Below the pieces are notes generated by a model. It was not told the origin of the DNA, did not search any database, and saw nothing but the letters and a program-made list of their open reading frames with translations. DNA of 64,000 nucleotides from Bombiscardovia nodaiensis. GTDB taxonomy: Bacteria; Actinomycetota; Actinomycetes; Actinomycetales; Bifidobacteriaceae. Below are positions 16,953 to 26,948 of this stretch, piece by piece. The stretch is from contig AP026798.1 of the NCBI GenBank assembly GCA_033127725.1, positions 1,240,001 to 1,304,000 on the forward strand, written 5' to 3'. The translations under genes and the position numbers were made by a program. Every line of letters begins with the position of its first letter. The stretch's first letter is position 1.

Positions 16953-17023
16953 CTCCCCCACCTGGATTCGAACCAAGACTAAAGGTTCCAAAGACCCGTG
17001 TGCTGCCATTACACCATGGGGGA
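16953..17023 (-). tRNA. tRNA-Gln (anticodon UUG)
   Basis: 71 nt on the minus strand. Acceptor TCCCCCA pairs with TGGGGGA, the D stem is GTGT/GCAC, the T arm is CTTGG-TTCGAAT-CCAGG, and the discriminator is G. The anticodon loop CTTTGGA gives TTG, Gln. The anticodon stem CGGGT/ACCTT has a C-U mismatch at its outer pair and a G-U next to it. CCA is not encoded. Confidence 0.9.
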
Positions 17024-17114
17024 AGGGCAGGTTTTACCCCGCCAAGATTTAATTATGCCACACCCTCTCGATTCGCCACGCTGATAGCTGACGAAGCGAA
17101 TCAAGAAAGGCTCA

Positions 17115-18131
17115 TCAGGCGAAGAGGAAGCCTTGTCCGTGGTGGGCTGGGTAGGTGTCAAAGAGGCGGGCTACCGAACCATCTTCGAACACTGCCCTGA
17201 TAGCCGAACCCAGCAGCGGAGCGATAGAGAGCACAGTCAAACCATCCCAGCGCTTCTCCTCAGGGATAGGCACAGTGTCCGTCAACACAACCTCGCGCGC
17301 GTCGCAGGCTTTCAGCCGCTCTACAGCCGGGCCAGAGAGCACGCCATGCGTCGCCACAACGGTGATGGAATTGGCTCCAGCCTCACGCAGGACCGAGCAG
17401 GCCTGAGCAATAGTGCCACCCGTGTCGATTAAGTCGTCAACCAACACGCAGTCGAGCCCCTTGACGTCGCCGACCACCCGGTTCGCCACGGCCTTGTTGG
17501 GCTGCGTAATGTCGCGCGTCTTATGCACGAAGGCCAAAGGAACCCCGCCCAAGCGCTGTGCCCACTGCTCGGCTACGCGGATACGACCCGCGTCAGGAGA
17601 GACGACAGCCACATTCGACAGATCCAGGCGGTCGCGCACATAGTCCACCAACACCGGCATAGCAATCAAGTGGTCCACAGGCCCGTCGAAGAAACCTTGC
17701 GACTGGGCAGCGTGCAGGTCGACCGACATGATTCTGTCAGCGCCAGCCGTCTTGAACAGGTCAAACATCAAGCGGCAGGAAATAGGCTCGCGGCCCAGGT
17801 GCTTTTTATCTTGCCGAGAATAGCCCATGAGCGGGCAGACAGCTGTAATGGAACGCGCAGAAGCTCGCTTGAGTGCGTCAATCATAATGAGCTGTTCCAT
17901 AATAGACTTATTAATCGGATCCGCATGGCTTTGCAGGACGAACACGTCCGCTCCGCGCACCGACTCCGTGTACCGCACGTACATCTCGCCATTGGCAAAA
18001 TCATAAGCCGTGGTCTCAAGCACTTCGATACCGAGCTGTTCGGCTACATCAGTCGCTAACTTGGGATGGGTTCTGCCTGTAACCAGGATGAGGTTCTTGC
18101 CAGGCCTACCTTTGAGGATTGTGCTCACCAT
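17115..18131 (-). CDS. prs: Ribose-phosphate pyrophosphokinase (PRPP synthetase)
   Basis: 338 residues from ATG 18131. An open frame reaches a TTG 33 codons upstream, just past the nadD stop, but the family length and N-terminus (MVSTILKGRPGKNLILVTGR) favour the internal start. GGAG is only 2 nt from that ATG, so the GTG one codon later is also possible. Makes PRPP from ribose-5-phosphate and ATP for nucleotides, His, Trp and NAD. Motifs: the signature DLHAAQSQGFFDGPVDHL and the PRPP-binding loop CVLVDDLIDTGGTIAQA. Next to nadD, an NAD pathway gene; close spacing suggests one transcript. Confidence 0.92.
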   Translation of the reverse strand: MVSTILKGRPGKNLILVTGRTHPKLATDVAEQLGIEVLETTAYDFANGEMYVRYTESVRGADVFVLQSHADPINKSIMEQLIMIDALKRASARSITAVCPLMGYSRQDKKHLGREPISCRLMFDLFKTAGADRIMSVDLHAAQSQGFFDGPVDHLIAMPVLVDYVRDRLDLSNVAVVSPDAGRIRVAEQWAQRLGGVPLAFVHKTRDITQPNKAVANRVVGDVKGLDCVLVDDLIDTGGTIAQACSVLREAGANSITVVATHGVLSGPAVERLKACDAREVVLTDTVPIPEEKRWDGLTVLSIAPLLGSAIRAVFEDGSVARLFDTYPAHHGQGFLFA

Positions 18132-18235
18132 ATCTCCAAACGTTGGTGTCGTTGAAGCAACACTTCCATCGTAGCTAGCGAGTCTGACAGAACAGGGCGC
18201 TGGCGCGTTACGGTATTCCGCCAAGCTCAAAACGC

Positions 18236-18973
18236 CTACATCGAGCTATAGAGACCGTACTTGTTGATGTATTGCACTACCCCGTCCGGCACCAAATACC
18301 AGACCGGCATGCCCTCGGCTGCCCTCTTGCGCACGTCCGTGGACGAGATGGCCAAAGCCGGAATTTCAATCATATCCACCGCCTGCTGAGGCAGGGAGAG
18401 CTCTTGGAGGTCTGAGGAGTAACCCGGCCGGGAAACGGCCACAAAGTGCGCCAAATCCCACATCTGATTAGCATCTTTCCAACGCATAATCTCAGCGAGA
18501 GCATCGGCCCCCGTGATGAAATACAAGTCGCAGTCGGGGCGCAGTTTATGGATGTCGCGCAAGGTGTCAACGGTATAGGTGACACCCGGACGGTCAATAT
18601 CGACCCGAGACACCGTAAATTTGGGGTTGGAAGCTGTAGCGATGACGGTCATGAGGTAGCGGTCTTCCGCGTTTGTCACCTTTTTCGAGAGTTTAAACAC
18701 CGGCCGACCAGTGGGCACGAAAATCACTTCGTCTAAGTCGTAGACCGAAGCCACCTCGGAGGCGGCCACCAAGTGCCCATTGTGGATGGGATCGAAGGTG
18801 CCACCCATAATGCCCACTCTGCGCCGCTTATGGGAGTGCTTGGAGTGCGCAGGGCTCTGGCCGTTCTTGTGCCCTGCCTCAGTGCCCGTACCTGTAGTTT
18901 CCGGGCTGAGCTGTGCCATGTGTCGCTGTTCGGTCTGCCCGGATGAAGGGGCGGAAGCGTGATGAGAACTCAT
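18236..18973 (-). CDS. nadD: Nicotinate-nucleotide adenylyltransferase
   Basis: 245 residues. Adenylates nicotinate mononucleotide to deamido-NAD. The nucleotidyltransferase core starts at about residue 53 with [20 protein letters not shown] (HxGH-type motif) and ends with [16 protein letters not shown], the ISSTxxR motif. The first 50 residues are Ser/His/Gln-rich and low in complexity, so the true start may be later; the listed ATG overlaps the upstream gene by 4 nt, which supports it. It lies in a minus-strand run with proA, an unknown gene and prs. Confidence 0.92.
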   Translation of the reverse strand: MSSHHASAPSSGQTEQRHMAQLSPETTGTGTEAGHKNGQSPAHSKHSHKRRRVGIMGGTFDPIHNGHLVAASEVASVYDLDEVIFVPTGRPVFKLSKKVTNAEDRYLMTVIATASNPKFTVSRVDIDRPGVTYTVDTLRDIHKLRPDCDLYFITGADALAEIMRWKDANQMWDLAHFVAVSRPGYSSDLQELSLPQQAVDMIEIPALAISSTDVRKRAAEGMPVWYLVPDGVVQYINKYGLYSSM

Positions 18974-19575
18974 GCTGAATGGGTGTCTTTCTGGCTTGCG
19001 CTCCCCTGCTCTCCCGGGAGCTCCTGGCTCAGCCCGGTACCTACGTGGGGCGCTGGGTCTTCGCCTTGGGACTCAGCCTGCATCTGTTTAACCTCTTGAG
19101 GTGAAGTCACCTGGTCTGGATCAATTCGGCTCATATCCTCGTTCCACTCCTGCTGCACCACCTGATGAATCTCCCGGTAGGTGGGCAGCGGGAAGTCAGG
19201 CTGATAGTGTCGACGCACTTGTGCTACGCACTCGGTGAGTGTAACCAGGCTGTTCGAAAGCTGGTCTATGTCGCCATCGCGCTCCTGAGAGCGGAAGCAT
19301 GGAATCTTGTCTTCCATCTGGGAGACGATTTGGCGCACCTGGTCCAGCTCATCCTCCCCCAGGTCAGCCACCTGCTGTGCATCTTCGTCGGGCCAGCCGA
19401 TGAGCACGGCATCCGCGTACTCCAGGCAGGCCCGCTGGTCTGCGCTGGGGATACCGTCCTCAATTTGCACCAGGTAGACATAGCGCAACTGGCTGAGCCG
19501 CTCTGAGGCGACGCGCAACCAAATTTTAGGGTTGCCAGCCTCTTTAGCCTTGAGCTCTTCGACTTTTTCGTTCAC
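18970..19575 (-). CDS. Conserved actinobacterial protein of unknown function
   Basis: 201 residues from GTG 19575, which overlaps the proA stop as GTGA; an earlier start would run deeper into proA. Mostly alpha-helical, acidic and soluble by eye. Recognisable stretches are [40 protein letters not shown] and [20 protein letters not shown]. The last 45 residues are Gln/Glu/Pro-rich and probably disordered. No named domain recognised. Overlaps with both neighbours (proA, nadD) make it part of a tightly coupled operon. Confidence 0.7.
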   Translation of the reverse strand: MNEKVEELKAKEAGNPKIWLRVASERLSQLRYVYLVQIEDGIPSADQRACLEYADAVLIGWPDEDAQQVADLGEDELDQVRQIVSQMEDKIPCFRSQERDGDIDQLSNSLVTLTECVAQVRRHYQPDFPLPTYREIHQVVQQEWNEDMSRIDPDQVTSPQEVKQMQAESQGEDPAPHVGTGLSQELPGEQGSASQKDTHSA

Positions 19576-20918
19576 GCGCGCACCTGCCCCGTTCCGTAGC
19601 CAATCCACTTGGTTGTTGTCAACGCTTGCAAACCCATAGGTCCTCTGGCGTGGAGCTTTTGCGTGGAAATTCCCAGCTCTGCTCCCATACCAAACATGCC
19701 TCCATCGGTAAACCGCGTGGAAGCGTTGACCATGACGACCGCAGAATCTACCCTACTGGTAAACTCCTCGATCGCCCCATACTCCTGGGCCACAATTGCC
19801 TCAGTATGCCCACTCGAATGCGCGTTGATATGGTCTATAGCTTGGTCGATGGAGTCGACAACTTTCACTCCCATTTTCAGCGCTAGGTATTCCTCGTCCC
19901 AATCGCTCTCCTGGGCTCGACTCAGCAGGTTGAGCGGGAGGCCGTCTGGGCTGCCAGAGCCAGCAGTGAGCATATCGTAAGCAATCGTATCCAGGCGCAG
20001 CTCCACACGCGCTTGGACGAGGGCCCGCGCAATGCGTGGCAAAAAATCTTGGGCAATGTCTCGGTGAATGAGGAGCTTCTCCGCCGCGTTACACACGCCC
20101 ACCCGCTGCGTTTTAGCGTTGACAATAATCGGTATAGCTTGTTCCAAATCCGCCGAGGAGTCCACATAAATATGGTCGTTGCCAGCCCCGGTCTCGATGG
20201 TGGGGACCCTGGCGTGGGCGACGACACTCTCAATCAGCCCACGACCGCCCCGGGGCACGAGCAGGTCTATGTGCCCGCGTGCCTCCATCAGCGAGCGCGC
20301 ACCAGCACGCCCGTACTGGTCCACGCTGGCTACTAGATCGGGCGAAAACCCTTGCGCCTCGAGCGCCTGCCGGAGCACGTCGACAATGGCCTGATTGGTG
20401 CGCTGAGCTGCGTGTCCGCCTCTCAGGAGCACAGCGTTGCCGGATTTTAAGCACAGGCCAGCCACATCCACGCTCACATTAGGGCGCGCCTCGTAGATGA
20501 CGGCCACCACGCCCAAGGGCACGCGCATCTGCTCCAGTCGCATCCCGTTGGGCATCTGGTGTCCCTGCACCATCTGGCCCAGCGGGTCGGGCAAGTCTGC
20601 CACAGCTCGCAGGGACAGTGCCGAATCAGCCACCCGCTGCCTGCTGTAGCGCAAGCGGTCAAGCAGGCCAGCCTCCATGCCAGCGGCGAAGGCTTCGGCC
20701 ACATCCGCTTCATTGGCCTGGGCAATACGGTCAGCGCCCTCAATCAGGGCATCCGCGAGCGCGTACAGCAACCCTTGCCTGGCTTGGCCTTGGCTGCGAG
20801 CAAGCTGGCGCTGGGCACGGGCCGCACGGTCAGCCAGCCCGCACACCTCTTGAAAGATGTGAGGGTCGAGGCTCTGGTCTCCATCCACGCTTGCTTGCAC
20901 TTGCTTGGCTCTCCTCAT
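19572..20918 (-). CDS. proA: Glutamate-5-semialdehyde dehydrogenase (gamma-glutamyl phosphate reductase)
   Basis: 448 residues. Second step of proline synthesis: reduces glutamyl-5-phosphate with NADPH. Aldehyde dehydrogenase fold; the catalytic Cys is in [15 protein letters not shown]. Other family stretches are [40 protein letters not shown] and [20 protein letters not shown]. The first 30 residues are variable and the ribosome site before ATG 20918 is weak, so the start could be slightly downstream. Leads the proA-unknown-nadD(-prs) set. Confidence 0.95.
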   Translation of the reverse strand: MRRAKQVQASVDGDQSLDPHIFQEVCGLADRAARAQRQLARSQGQARQGLLYALADALIEGADRIAQANEADVAEAFAAGMEAGLLDRLRYSRQRVADSALSLRAVADLPDPLGQMVQGHQMPNGMRLEQMRVPLGVVAVIYEARPNVSVDVAGLCLKSGNAVLLRGGHAAQRTNQAIVDVLRQALEAQGFSPDLVASVDQYGRAGARSLMEARGHIDLLVPRGGRGLIESVVAHARVPTIETGAGNDHIYVDSSADLEQAIPIIVNAKTQRVGVCNAAEKLLIHRDIAQDFLPRIARALVQARVELRLDTIAYDMLTAGSGSPDGLPLNLLSRAQESDWDEEYLALKMGVKVVDSIDQAIDHINAHSSGHTEAIVAQEYGAIEEFTSRVDSAVVMVNASTRFTDGGMFGMGAELGISTQKLHARGPMGLQALTTTKWIGYGTGQVRA

Positions 20919-21003
20919 ACTTGTTTCAGTTCCATCTGCCCCAGCCGCCAGGCGCTGAGGACTGCTTCGATTGTAGACCCTTCTGAGCCAAAATTCGCCG
21001 CTT

Positions 21004-22308
21004 TCAGCTCACTTGGTCCAGTCCCTCGTACAGGGGGAAAGACTCGGCGAGGGTATCGACCTGCGCCTTCATGGCCTCCAGGTCAGCATCCGAGCCGTCC
21101 CGCAGGGTCCGAGCAATAAGATCGGCGACGCGCTCGAATTCGGCCGGCCCAAAGCCTCGTGTAGCCAGGGCAGAAGTACCTATGCGTAAGCCTGAGCTCA
21201 CAGAGGCGGGCCGGGGGTCGAAGGGCACGGTATTGCGGTTCACCGTAATGCCGATGCGGGCCAGCAAGTCCTCCGCATCTTTGCCGGTCATCTTGCTGTG
21301 GCGCAAATCCACCATCACCAGGTGAACATCGGTGCCACCAGTCAAGACGCTGATGCCCTCCTGAGCGATGTCGGGGGCGTTGAGCCGTTCGGCGAGAATT
21401 TTAGCGCCTTCCAAGGTGCGCTGCATCCTGTCCTTGAACTCGGGGGTGCCTGCGAGCTTAAAGGCTACCGCTTTAGCAGCGATGATGTGCATGAGTGGTC
21501 CACCTTGTTGGCCGGGGAAGACTGCGGAGTTGAGAGCCTTGGCATACTCGTGCTTGGCGAGGATAAATCCAGAACGCGGGCCGCCGAGCGTCTTGTGCGC
21601 TGTGGAGGAGACCACATCAGCGTATGGCACCGGGCTGGGGTGAAGTCCGGCAGCGACCATACCGGCGAAGTGGGCCATATCGACCCACAGTTTCGCTCCT
21701 ACTTCGTCGGCAACTTCCTTCAAAGCCCGGAAATCTTCGATGCGCGGGTAGGCCGACCAACCGCCGATAATCACGCTAGGGTGCGTCTCGAGTGCCCGCT
21801 GGCGCACCAGTTCGGGGTCGATCAGGAAGGTATCAGGGTTGACCGTATAGGTTTCGGCATGGTAGAAACGGCCGGAAAAGTTCATCTTGGTGCCGTGGGT
21901 CAGGTGGCCGCCGTGGTCCAAGGCCAGTCCCAAGATGGTGTCGCCGGGTTGGGCGAGCGCCTGGTAGACTGCTGCATTGGCCTGCGCGCCGGAATGGGGT
22001 TGCACGTTGACGTATTGAGCCCCAAAGAGGTCGGCTGCCCGCTGCCTAGCCAAGTCTTCCACCTGATCCACAAACTCACAGCCCCCGTAGTAGCGGTGGC
22101 CTGGGTAGCCTTCGGCGTATTTGTTGGTCAGCACCGACCCTTGGGCCTGGAGCACCGCCTTGGGCACGAAATTCTCCGACGCGATCATCTCCAAGCCTCC
22201 GCGCTGGCGACCCAGTTCTGCTTCCAGCAAATCAGCTATCTGAGGGTCGGCCTCGCTTAAGCCCATTTGGAAGGTGTGAGCAGCCTGCTCTGTACTGTCT
22301 ACACTCAT
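21004..22308 (-). CDS. glyA: Serine hydroxymethyltransferase
   Basis: 434 residues, ATG with AAGGAG at 6 nt. Interconverts Ser and Gly with tetrahydrofolate; PLP enzyme, main source of one-carbon units. The PLP lysine is in [20 protein letters not shown]. Also seen are [20 protein letters not shown] at the N-terminus and [20 protein letters not shown]. Full length. The proA start is 86 bp downstream on the same strand. Confidence 0.96.
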   Translation of the reverse strand: MSVDSTEQAAHTFQMGLSEADPQIADLLEAELGRQRGGLEMIASENFVPKAVLQAQGSVLTNKYAEGYPGHRYYGGCEFVDQVEDLARQRAADLFGAQYVNVQPHSGAQANAAVYQALAQPGDTILGLALDHGGHLTHGTKMNFSGRFYHAETYTVNPDTFLIDPELVRQRALETHPSVIIGGWSAYPRIEDFRALKEVADEVGAKLWVDMAHFAGMVAAGLHPSPVPYADVVSSTAHKTLGGPRSGFILAKHEYAKALNSAVFPGQQGGPLMHIIAAKAVAFKLAGTPEFKDRMQRTLEGAKILAERLNAPDIAQEGISVLTGGTDVHLVMVDLRHSKMTGKDAEDLLARIGITVNRNTVPFDPRPASVSSGLRIGTSALATRGFGPAEFERVADLIARTLRDGSDADLEAMKAQVDTLAESFPLYEGLDQVS

Positions 22309-22619
22309 ATTTGCTCCTTATATTATGCAGCGTTCACACCTACACACGCGGGCTCTCGCTGTCTGCTAGCTCCATATACTTTATATATAACATTTGAATT
22401 AATATTCAGCGCATATACTGGCTTACATCGAAAGCGCTGTATCCCTGCCGTCTCACCGGCAGCCACTGGAGCGACTAGTCGGCTGTTTGTCTGTGCAGGC
22501 ACGCACAGATTCGAGCACTAGAGTCCAGATCTGGCGCTGATAGTAGGGGTATGTCCTGGCCTTGTACAGCAATCCATAGTGCAGATTGTATACAAGTCAG
22601 CAGTGAAAGAGGAGGAAAT
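22309..22619. other. Divergent promoter region between glyA and the ABC exporter
   Basis: AT-rich near 22380-22415 (several TATAT stretches likely serving glyA on the minus strand). A long inverted repeat (22561-22596) lies just before the exporter. No gene seen. Confidence 0.55.
22561..22596. promoter_or_regulatory. Inverted repeat, candidate operator of the ABC exporter operon
   Basis: CTTGTACAGCAATC (22561-22574) faces GATTGTATACAAG (22584-22596) with a 9-bp spacer; the arms match apart from one change and one inserted base. The right arm contains the perfect palindrome TTGTATACAA. It ends 23 bp before the GTG start. Confidence 0.45.
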
Positions 22620-24440
22620 GTGACCGAGGCCACACAAGCGGGGACCGTGGTAAGCGGCGAGCAGGAACGACCAAAACACCTGGTACGCACGCTACTGCAC
22701 TCACTCAGGGAGTATAAGAAGGCGAGTTGGCTAGCCCCTGCCTACGTGTTTGTTGAGAGTGTCTTGGAGATTGTGATCCCCACCATCATGGCGGCGCTGA
22801 TCGACAATGGCGTTCAGGCCAAGTCCATGCCCAACATTGTGAAGTTTGGCTTAATTTTAGCCTGCTGCTCCATTGTCTCCCTTTTTTCTGGCTTCATGTC
22901 AGGCAAGTACGCAGCTATTGCCTCCTCCGGTTTTGCAAAAAACTTGCGCCACGACCTCTTTGACCAAGTCCAGCGTTTCTCTTTCACCAATATTGACCGC
23001 TTCTCTACGGGCTCAATTATCACGCGACTGACCACCGATGTCACCAACCTTCAGTATGCCTACCAGATGATTATCCGCGTGGGAGTCAGGGCCCCCATTA
23101 TGGTCGTTGTGGCCTGGTTCTTCTCCTTCCGCATTTCACCTTCGATTTCGATGATCTTTTTGGCAGCCATCCCCATCCTGGGCATCGGCCTGATTGGCCT
23201 GTCTATCTGGGTCCACCCTATTTTTGAAAAGGTTTTCCACACCTACGATCACCTGAACAACGTGGTCGAAGAGAACTTACAAGGTATCCGCGTGGTCAAG
23301 TCCTACAACCGCGAAGACCACGAGGAGAAGAAGTTTGGCCGGATTTCTACGGCCATTTACCGGGCCTTTATGCGGGCCGAGCACATTATGTCTTTCACCG
23401 TTCCGCTCTTGAACTTCTGCATTTACGCGGCCCTGATTCTCATCTCTTGGCTGGGTGCCCGGCAGATCGTCGCTTCTGGCAACAATGCGGCCAACGGCTT
23501 AACCACCGGCGACTTAACGGCTTTAGTCACCTACACCATGCAGATTCTGATGGCTATGAACATGGTCGCCATGATTGTCACCATGGTCATCATCTCCCAG
23601 GCTTCGGCTGAGCGTATTTGCCAAGTACTCGTTGAACAGTCCACAGTTGTAGACCCGGAGCACCCCCTGACGAGTGTGGCTGACGGCTCCGTCTCCTTCG
23701 AGCATGTGAGCTTCCGCTACTCCGGCTCTTCCGAAAAGCCGGTCCTGGACGACATCAATTTAGCCATCCAATCCGGCCAGACTATCGGTATTGTGGGCGG
23801 CACCGGCTCGGCCAAGTCCAGCCTGGTTCAGCTCATCCCCCGCCTCTACGACGTGAGCTCTGGCTCCCTCAAAGTCGGCGGTCACGACGTGCGCGAATAC
23901 GACCTGGAGGTTTTGCGCGACCAGGTGGCTATGGTCTTGCAAAAGAATGTGCTCTTCTCGGGCACTATCGCCGAGAACCTGCGCTGGGGCAACCCACAAG
24001 CCAGCGACGACGAGCTCCGTCACGCCTGCCAATTGGCCCAGGCCGACAGCTTTATCCAGGAGTTTCCCGACAAGTACAGCACGCACATCGACCAGGGTGG
24101 TTCCAACGTCTCCGGCGGCCAGCGCCAGCGCCTGTGCATCGCTAGGGCCCTACTCAAGCACCCGAAGATTCTGATTTTGGATGACTCCACTTCAGCTGTG
24201 GACACCAAGACCGACCAGCTCATTCGTCAGGCCTTTACCCACGAAATCCCAGACACCACGAAGATCATCATCTCCCAGCGCGTGGCCTCCGTCGAAGAAT
24301 CAGACTTGATTATTGTGATGGACGGCGGGCGCATCCTGGACCGGGGCACCCACGAGCAGCTCTTGACCACCTGCGACGAATACCGCTCGATTTACGAGTC
24401 GCAGACCCGCAACCGCAGCCAGGAAGAGCAGGAAGCATGA
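22620..24440 (+). CDS. Heterodimeric ABC exporter, subunit 1 (permease-ATPase fusion)
   Basis: 606 residues from GTG 22620, chosen for the GAGGAGGAA just upstream. Six-helix membrane domain (about residues 35-340), then the nucleotide-binding domain. The Walker A reads GGTGSAKSS, with Ala where the last Gly of GxxGxGK is usual. The signature is NVSGGQRQRL. The Walker B is ILILDDSTSAVD, with Asp in place of the catalytic Glu. These changes mark the degenerate-site half of a heterodimer; the partner gene overlaps by 4 nt. The family exports drugs, lipids or peptides; the substrate is unknown. A palindromic candidate operator precedes it. Confidence 0.88.
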   Translation: MTEATQAGTVVSGEQERPKHLVRTLLHSLREYKKASWLAPAYVFVESVLEIVIPTIMAALIDNGVQAKSMPNIVKFGLILACCSIVSLFSGFMSGKYAAIASSGFAKNLRHDLFDQVQRFSFTNIDRFSTGSIITRLTTDVTNLQYAYQMIIRVGVRAPIMVVVAWFFSFRISPSISMIFLAAIPILGIGLIGLSIWVHPIFEKVFHTYDHLNNVVEENLQGIRVVKSYNREDHEEKKFGRISTAIYRAFMRAEHIMSFTVPLLNFCIYAALILISWLGARQIVASGNNAANGLTTGDLTALVTYTMQILMAMNMVAMIVTMVIISQASAERICQVLVEQSTVVDPEHPLTSVADGSVSFEHVSFRYSGSSEKPVLDDINLAIQSGQTIGIVGGTGSAKSSLVQLIPRLYDVSSGSLKVGGHDVREYDLEVLRDQVAMVLQKNVLFSGTIAENLRWGNPQASDDELRHACQLAQADSFIQEFPDKYSTHIDQGGSNVSGGQRQRLCIARALLKHPKILILDDSTSAVDTKTDQLIRQAFTHEIPDTTKIIISQRVASVEESDLIIVMDGGRILDRGTHEQLLTTCDEYRSIYESQTRNRSQEEQEA

Positions 24441-26458
24441 GGAAGAAGGACATGACAGCACAGCAAAAGGAAAAACCGGCCATGCAGAAGGCCACTCCTG
24501 GCACCACCAAGCGTATTTTCTCCTACATCTTCCGCTACAAGTGGCAGGTGGCGGTCATCGTCGTGTGCATCCTGATTTCAGCTGCAGCGCAAGCTGCTTC
24601 CGCACTCTTTTTGCAGACCCTGATTGACCAGTACATCCTGCCCCTGGTCGGCCGTGATAACCCCGACTGGGCTCCCCTGGTGCACATCCTCGTGCTCATG
24701 GGCTGCCTGTATGCCGTGGGCACCTTCGCGGCCTGGCTCTGGTCGTGGCTGATTGTCAAGGTTGAGCAGGGCACCCTGCGTGACATCCGTGACCAGATGT
24801 TCGCCCACCAGCAGCACCTGCCCATCCGCTACTTCGACTCCCACGGCCACGGCGACACCATGAGCCGCTACACCAACGACACGGATACCCTGCGTCAGGC
24901 CATCTCCCAGTCCTTCCCACAGATGTTTTCCTCGGTAGTGGCTGCCTTGGCCGCGCTGGTGTCTATGCTCTGGCTCTCGGTGCCTTTCACCCTCTTCACC
25001 CTGGCCTTTACAGTCCTGCTGATTGTGATTGTGCGCAAGATCGTCACCCGCTCCGGCCTCTACTTCGTCAAGCAGCAGCAGGCTATTGGCTCGGTCAATT
25101 CTTTCGTAGAAGAGGCTGTAGACGGGCAAAAGGTGGTGAAGGTCTTTAACCACGAGGAAGCCACGGCTGAGGCCTTCCGGGCCCGCAACCAGGAGCTCTT
25201 TGAGGCATCGGCCGAAGCCAACACCTACGGCAATGTGACCATGCCAGTGGTTGGCAACATGGGCTACATGCTCTACGTCATTCTGGCGATTTTAGGCGGC
25301 CTGGCAGGCGTTATGGGCTGGGGGAACTTCGGTCTAGCCGGAGCCGGTCCGCTCACCCTGGGCACGATTATCTCCCTGCTGACCCTCTCGCGTTCCTTCA
25401 TCAACCCCATTGGCCAAGTTTCCATGCAGTTCAACATGGTCATGATGGCTCTGGCCGGTGCCTCTCGCATCTTCGCCCTGATGGACGAGCCTGTGGAATC
25501 CGACGACGGCAGCGTGCAGCTGGTCTCCGTAGAGCTCGGCCCCGACGGCCGGACCATGACGGAAGTTGATCACGAGACCGGGCACTGGGCCTGGAAGCGT
25601 GCAGCCGACGACGATGGCACCCGCTCCCTGGCCGCTGCCGCCAAGCTCAGGGGCGATGCCCGCCAGGTGGCTCTGAAAGCCAAGGAGCACGCCATCACCT
25701 CCCCCGATGGCCGTTATACCCTCCTCCAGGGCGATGTGCGCTTTACCGACGTGACCTTCGGCTACGACCCAGCTAAGCCCGTCCTCCACGACATCACCTG
25801 GTTCGCTAAGCCCGGACAGAAGATGGCCTTGGTGGGTGCTACCGGCGCCGGCAAGACCACAATTACCAACCTGATCAACCGCTTCTACGACATTCAAGAA
25901 GGGCAAATCCTCTACGACGGCATCGATGTGAAAAACATCCGTAAGCCTGACCTCCGCCGCTCGCTGGGCATCGTCTTGCAGGATGTGAACCTCTTTACCG
26001 GCACAGTCATCGACAACATCCGCTACGGACGCCTCGACGCTACTGATGAGGAGTGCGTCCAAGCCGCCAAGCTCACCAACGCGGACTCCTTTATCCGTAT
26101 GCTTCCGAACGGTTACCAGACTGTGCTCGAGGGCGACGGCTCAGGCCTTTCCCAGGGTCAGCGGCAGCTGATTTCCATCGCACGAGCGGCCGTAGCCGAC
26201 CCGCCCGCCATGATTTTGGACGAGGCCACCAGTTCGATTGACACCCGCACTGAGGAGGTTGTGCAGAAGGGCATGGACAACCTGATGAAGGGACGTACCA
26301 CCTTCGTCATCGCCCACCGGCTCTCCACCGTGCGCAACTCCGATGTGATTATGGTCTTGGACCACGGGCGCATTATTGAGCGCGGCAACCACGAAGAGCT
26401 CATTGCCCAGCACGGCGAGTACTACCAGCTCTACACTGGTGCCCTGGAACTCGAGTAA
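24437..26458 (+). CDS. Heterodimeric ABC exporter, subunit 2 (permease-ATPase fusion)
   Basis: 673 residues, ATG overlapping the previous stop (ATGA). Six membrane helices (about residues 30-340), then an insertion of about 75 residues between membrane and nucleotide-binding domains (EVDHETGHWAWKRAADDDGT and following), then the ATPase. The Walker A GATGAGKTT and Walker B AMILDEATSSID are canonical, and the H-loop FVIAHRLSTVRN is present. The signature is GLSQGQRQLI instead of LSGGQ. With subunit 1 it forms one canonical and one degenerate ATP site, as in known asymmetric exporters. Followed by a hairpin. Confidence 0.88.
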   Translation: MRKKDMTAQQKEKPAMQKATPGTTKRIFSYIFRYKWQVAVIVVCILISAAAQAASALFLQTLIDQYILPLVGRDNPDWAPLVHILVLMGCLYAVGTFAAWLWSWLIVKVEQGTLRDIRDQMFAHQQHLPIRYFDSHGHGDTMSRYTNDTDTLRQAISQSFPQMFSSVVAALAALVSMLWLSVPFTLFTLAFTVLLIVIVRKIVTRSGLYFVKQQQAIGSVNSFVEEAVDGQKVVKVFNHEEATAEAFRARNQELFEASAEANTYGNVTMPVVGNMGYMLYVILAILGGLAGVMGWGNFGLAGAGPLTLGTIISLLTLSRSFINPIGQVSMQFNMVMMALAGASRIFALMDEPVESDDGSVQLVSVELGPDGRTMTEVDHETGHWAWKRAADDDGTRSLAAAAKLRGDARQVALKAKEHAITSPDGRYTLLQGDVRFTDVTFGYDPAKPVLHDITWFAKPGQKMALVGATGAGKTTITNLINRFYDIQEGQILYDGIDVKNIRKPDLRRSLGIVLQDVNLFTGTVIDNIRYGRLDATDEECVQAAKLTNADSFIRMLPNGYQTVLEGDGSGLSQGQRQLISIARAAVADPPAMILDEATSSIDTRTEEVVQKGMDNLMKGRTTFVIAHRLSTVRNSDVIMVLDHGRIIERGNHEELIAQHGEYYQLYTGALELE

Positions 26459-26483
26459 GCGCAAGACCCAGCAAAAGACGCAG

Positions 26484-26512
26484 GTTGCCCGCCGCATCCC
26501 ACGGCGGGCAAC
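26484..26512. terminator. Hairpin between the ABC exporter and a convergent gene
   Basis: 11-bp GC-rich stem, arms 26484-26494 and 26502-26512, 7-nt loop. It lies 26 bp after the exporter stop and may serve both strands. Confidence 0.65.
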
Positions 26513-26544
26513 TTGCTGTTCAGTCCACAATACTGGCGTAATCG

Positions 26545-26910
26545 CTAATCAATGCTGCCGTTAGAAGGTCCTGTCTTGAACTTATCAGGCTGGTCCTTGT
26601 TTGGCGAACTGGGCGTGGTGGGCTCTGGAAGGCTCAGGGCAGGGAACAAGTCTGCTCGGGTTTTTACCCGCTCAGCACTTCGGTTCCATCCGTCTAAGAA
26701 TAAGAGCAGGAGCATGATGAAGAAGATAATGAACACGCCCAGGTATTTCAGTTTTTCGTCGCTAAAGCACAAGGCCGCAATGGCAATCACTATCCACAGA
26801 GCAGGAATGGTACAGCCTAAGACAGGCCGGTGCCAGTAGCCGAAAGCCCACTCGAGAGCATACAAGAGTATCAAGAAAAAAGGCATTGCCAGATCAAGTA
26901 TGCCGTCCAC
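26545..26910 (-). CDS. Small membrane protein, paralogue of its upstream neighbour
   Basis: 121 residues from GTG 26910 with GGAGG at 6 nt. It has three hydrophobic segments in the first 80 residues (including MPFFLILLYALEWAFGYWHR and FIIFFIMLLLLFLDGW), then a polar Pro/Ser-rich tail. The pattern E-W-A-x-GYWHRPVLG-x-x-x-P-A-L-W is repeated in the gene at 26949-27362, so the two are diverged duplicates. No family recognised. Confidence 0.65.
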   Translation of the reverse strand: MDGILDLAMPFFLILLYALEWAFGYWHRPVLGCTIPALWIVIAIAALCFSDEKLKYLGVFIIFFIMLLLLFLDGWNRSAERVKTRADLFPALSLPEPTTPSSPNKDQPDKFKTGPSNGSID

Positions 26911-26948
26911 TATGATCCTCCAACTTCCTTGAGCGCAAGGCCAGTGAG

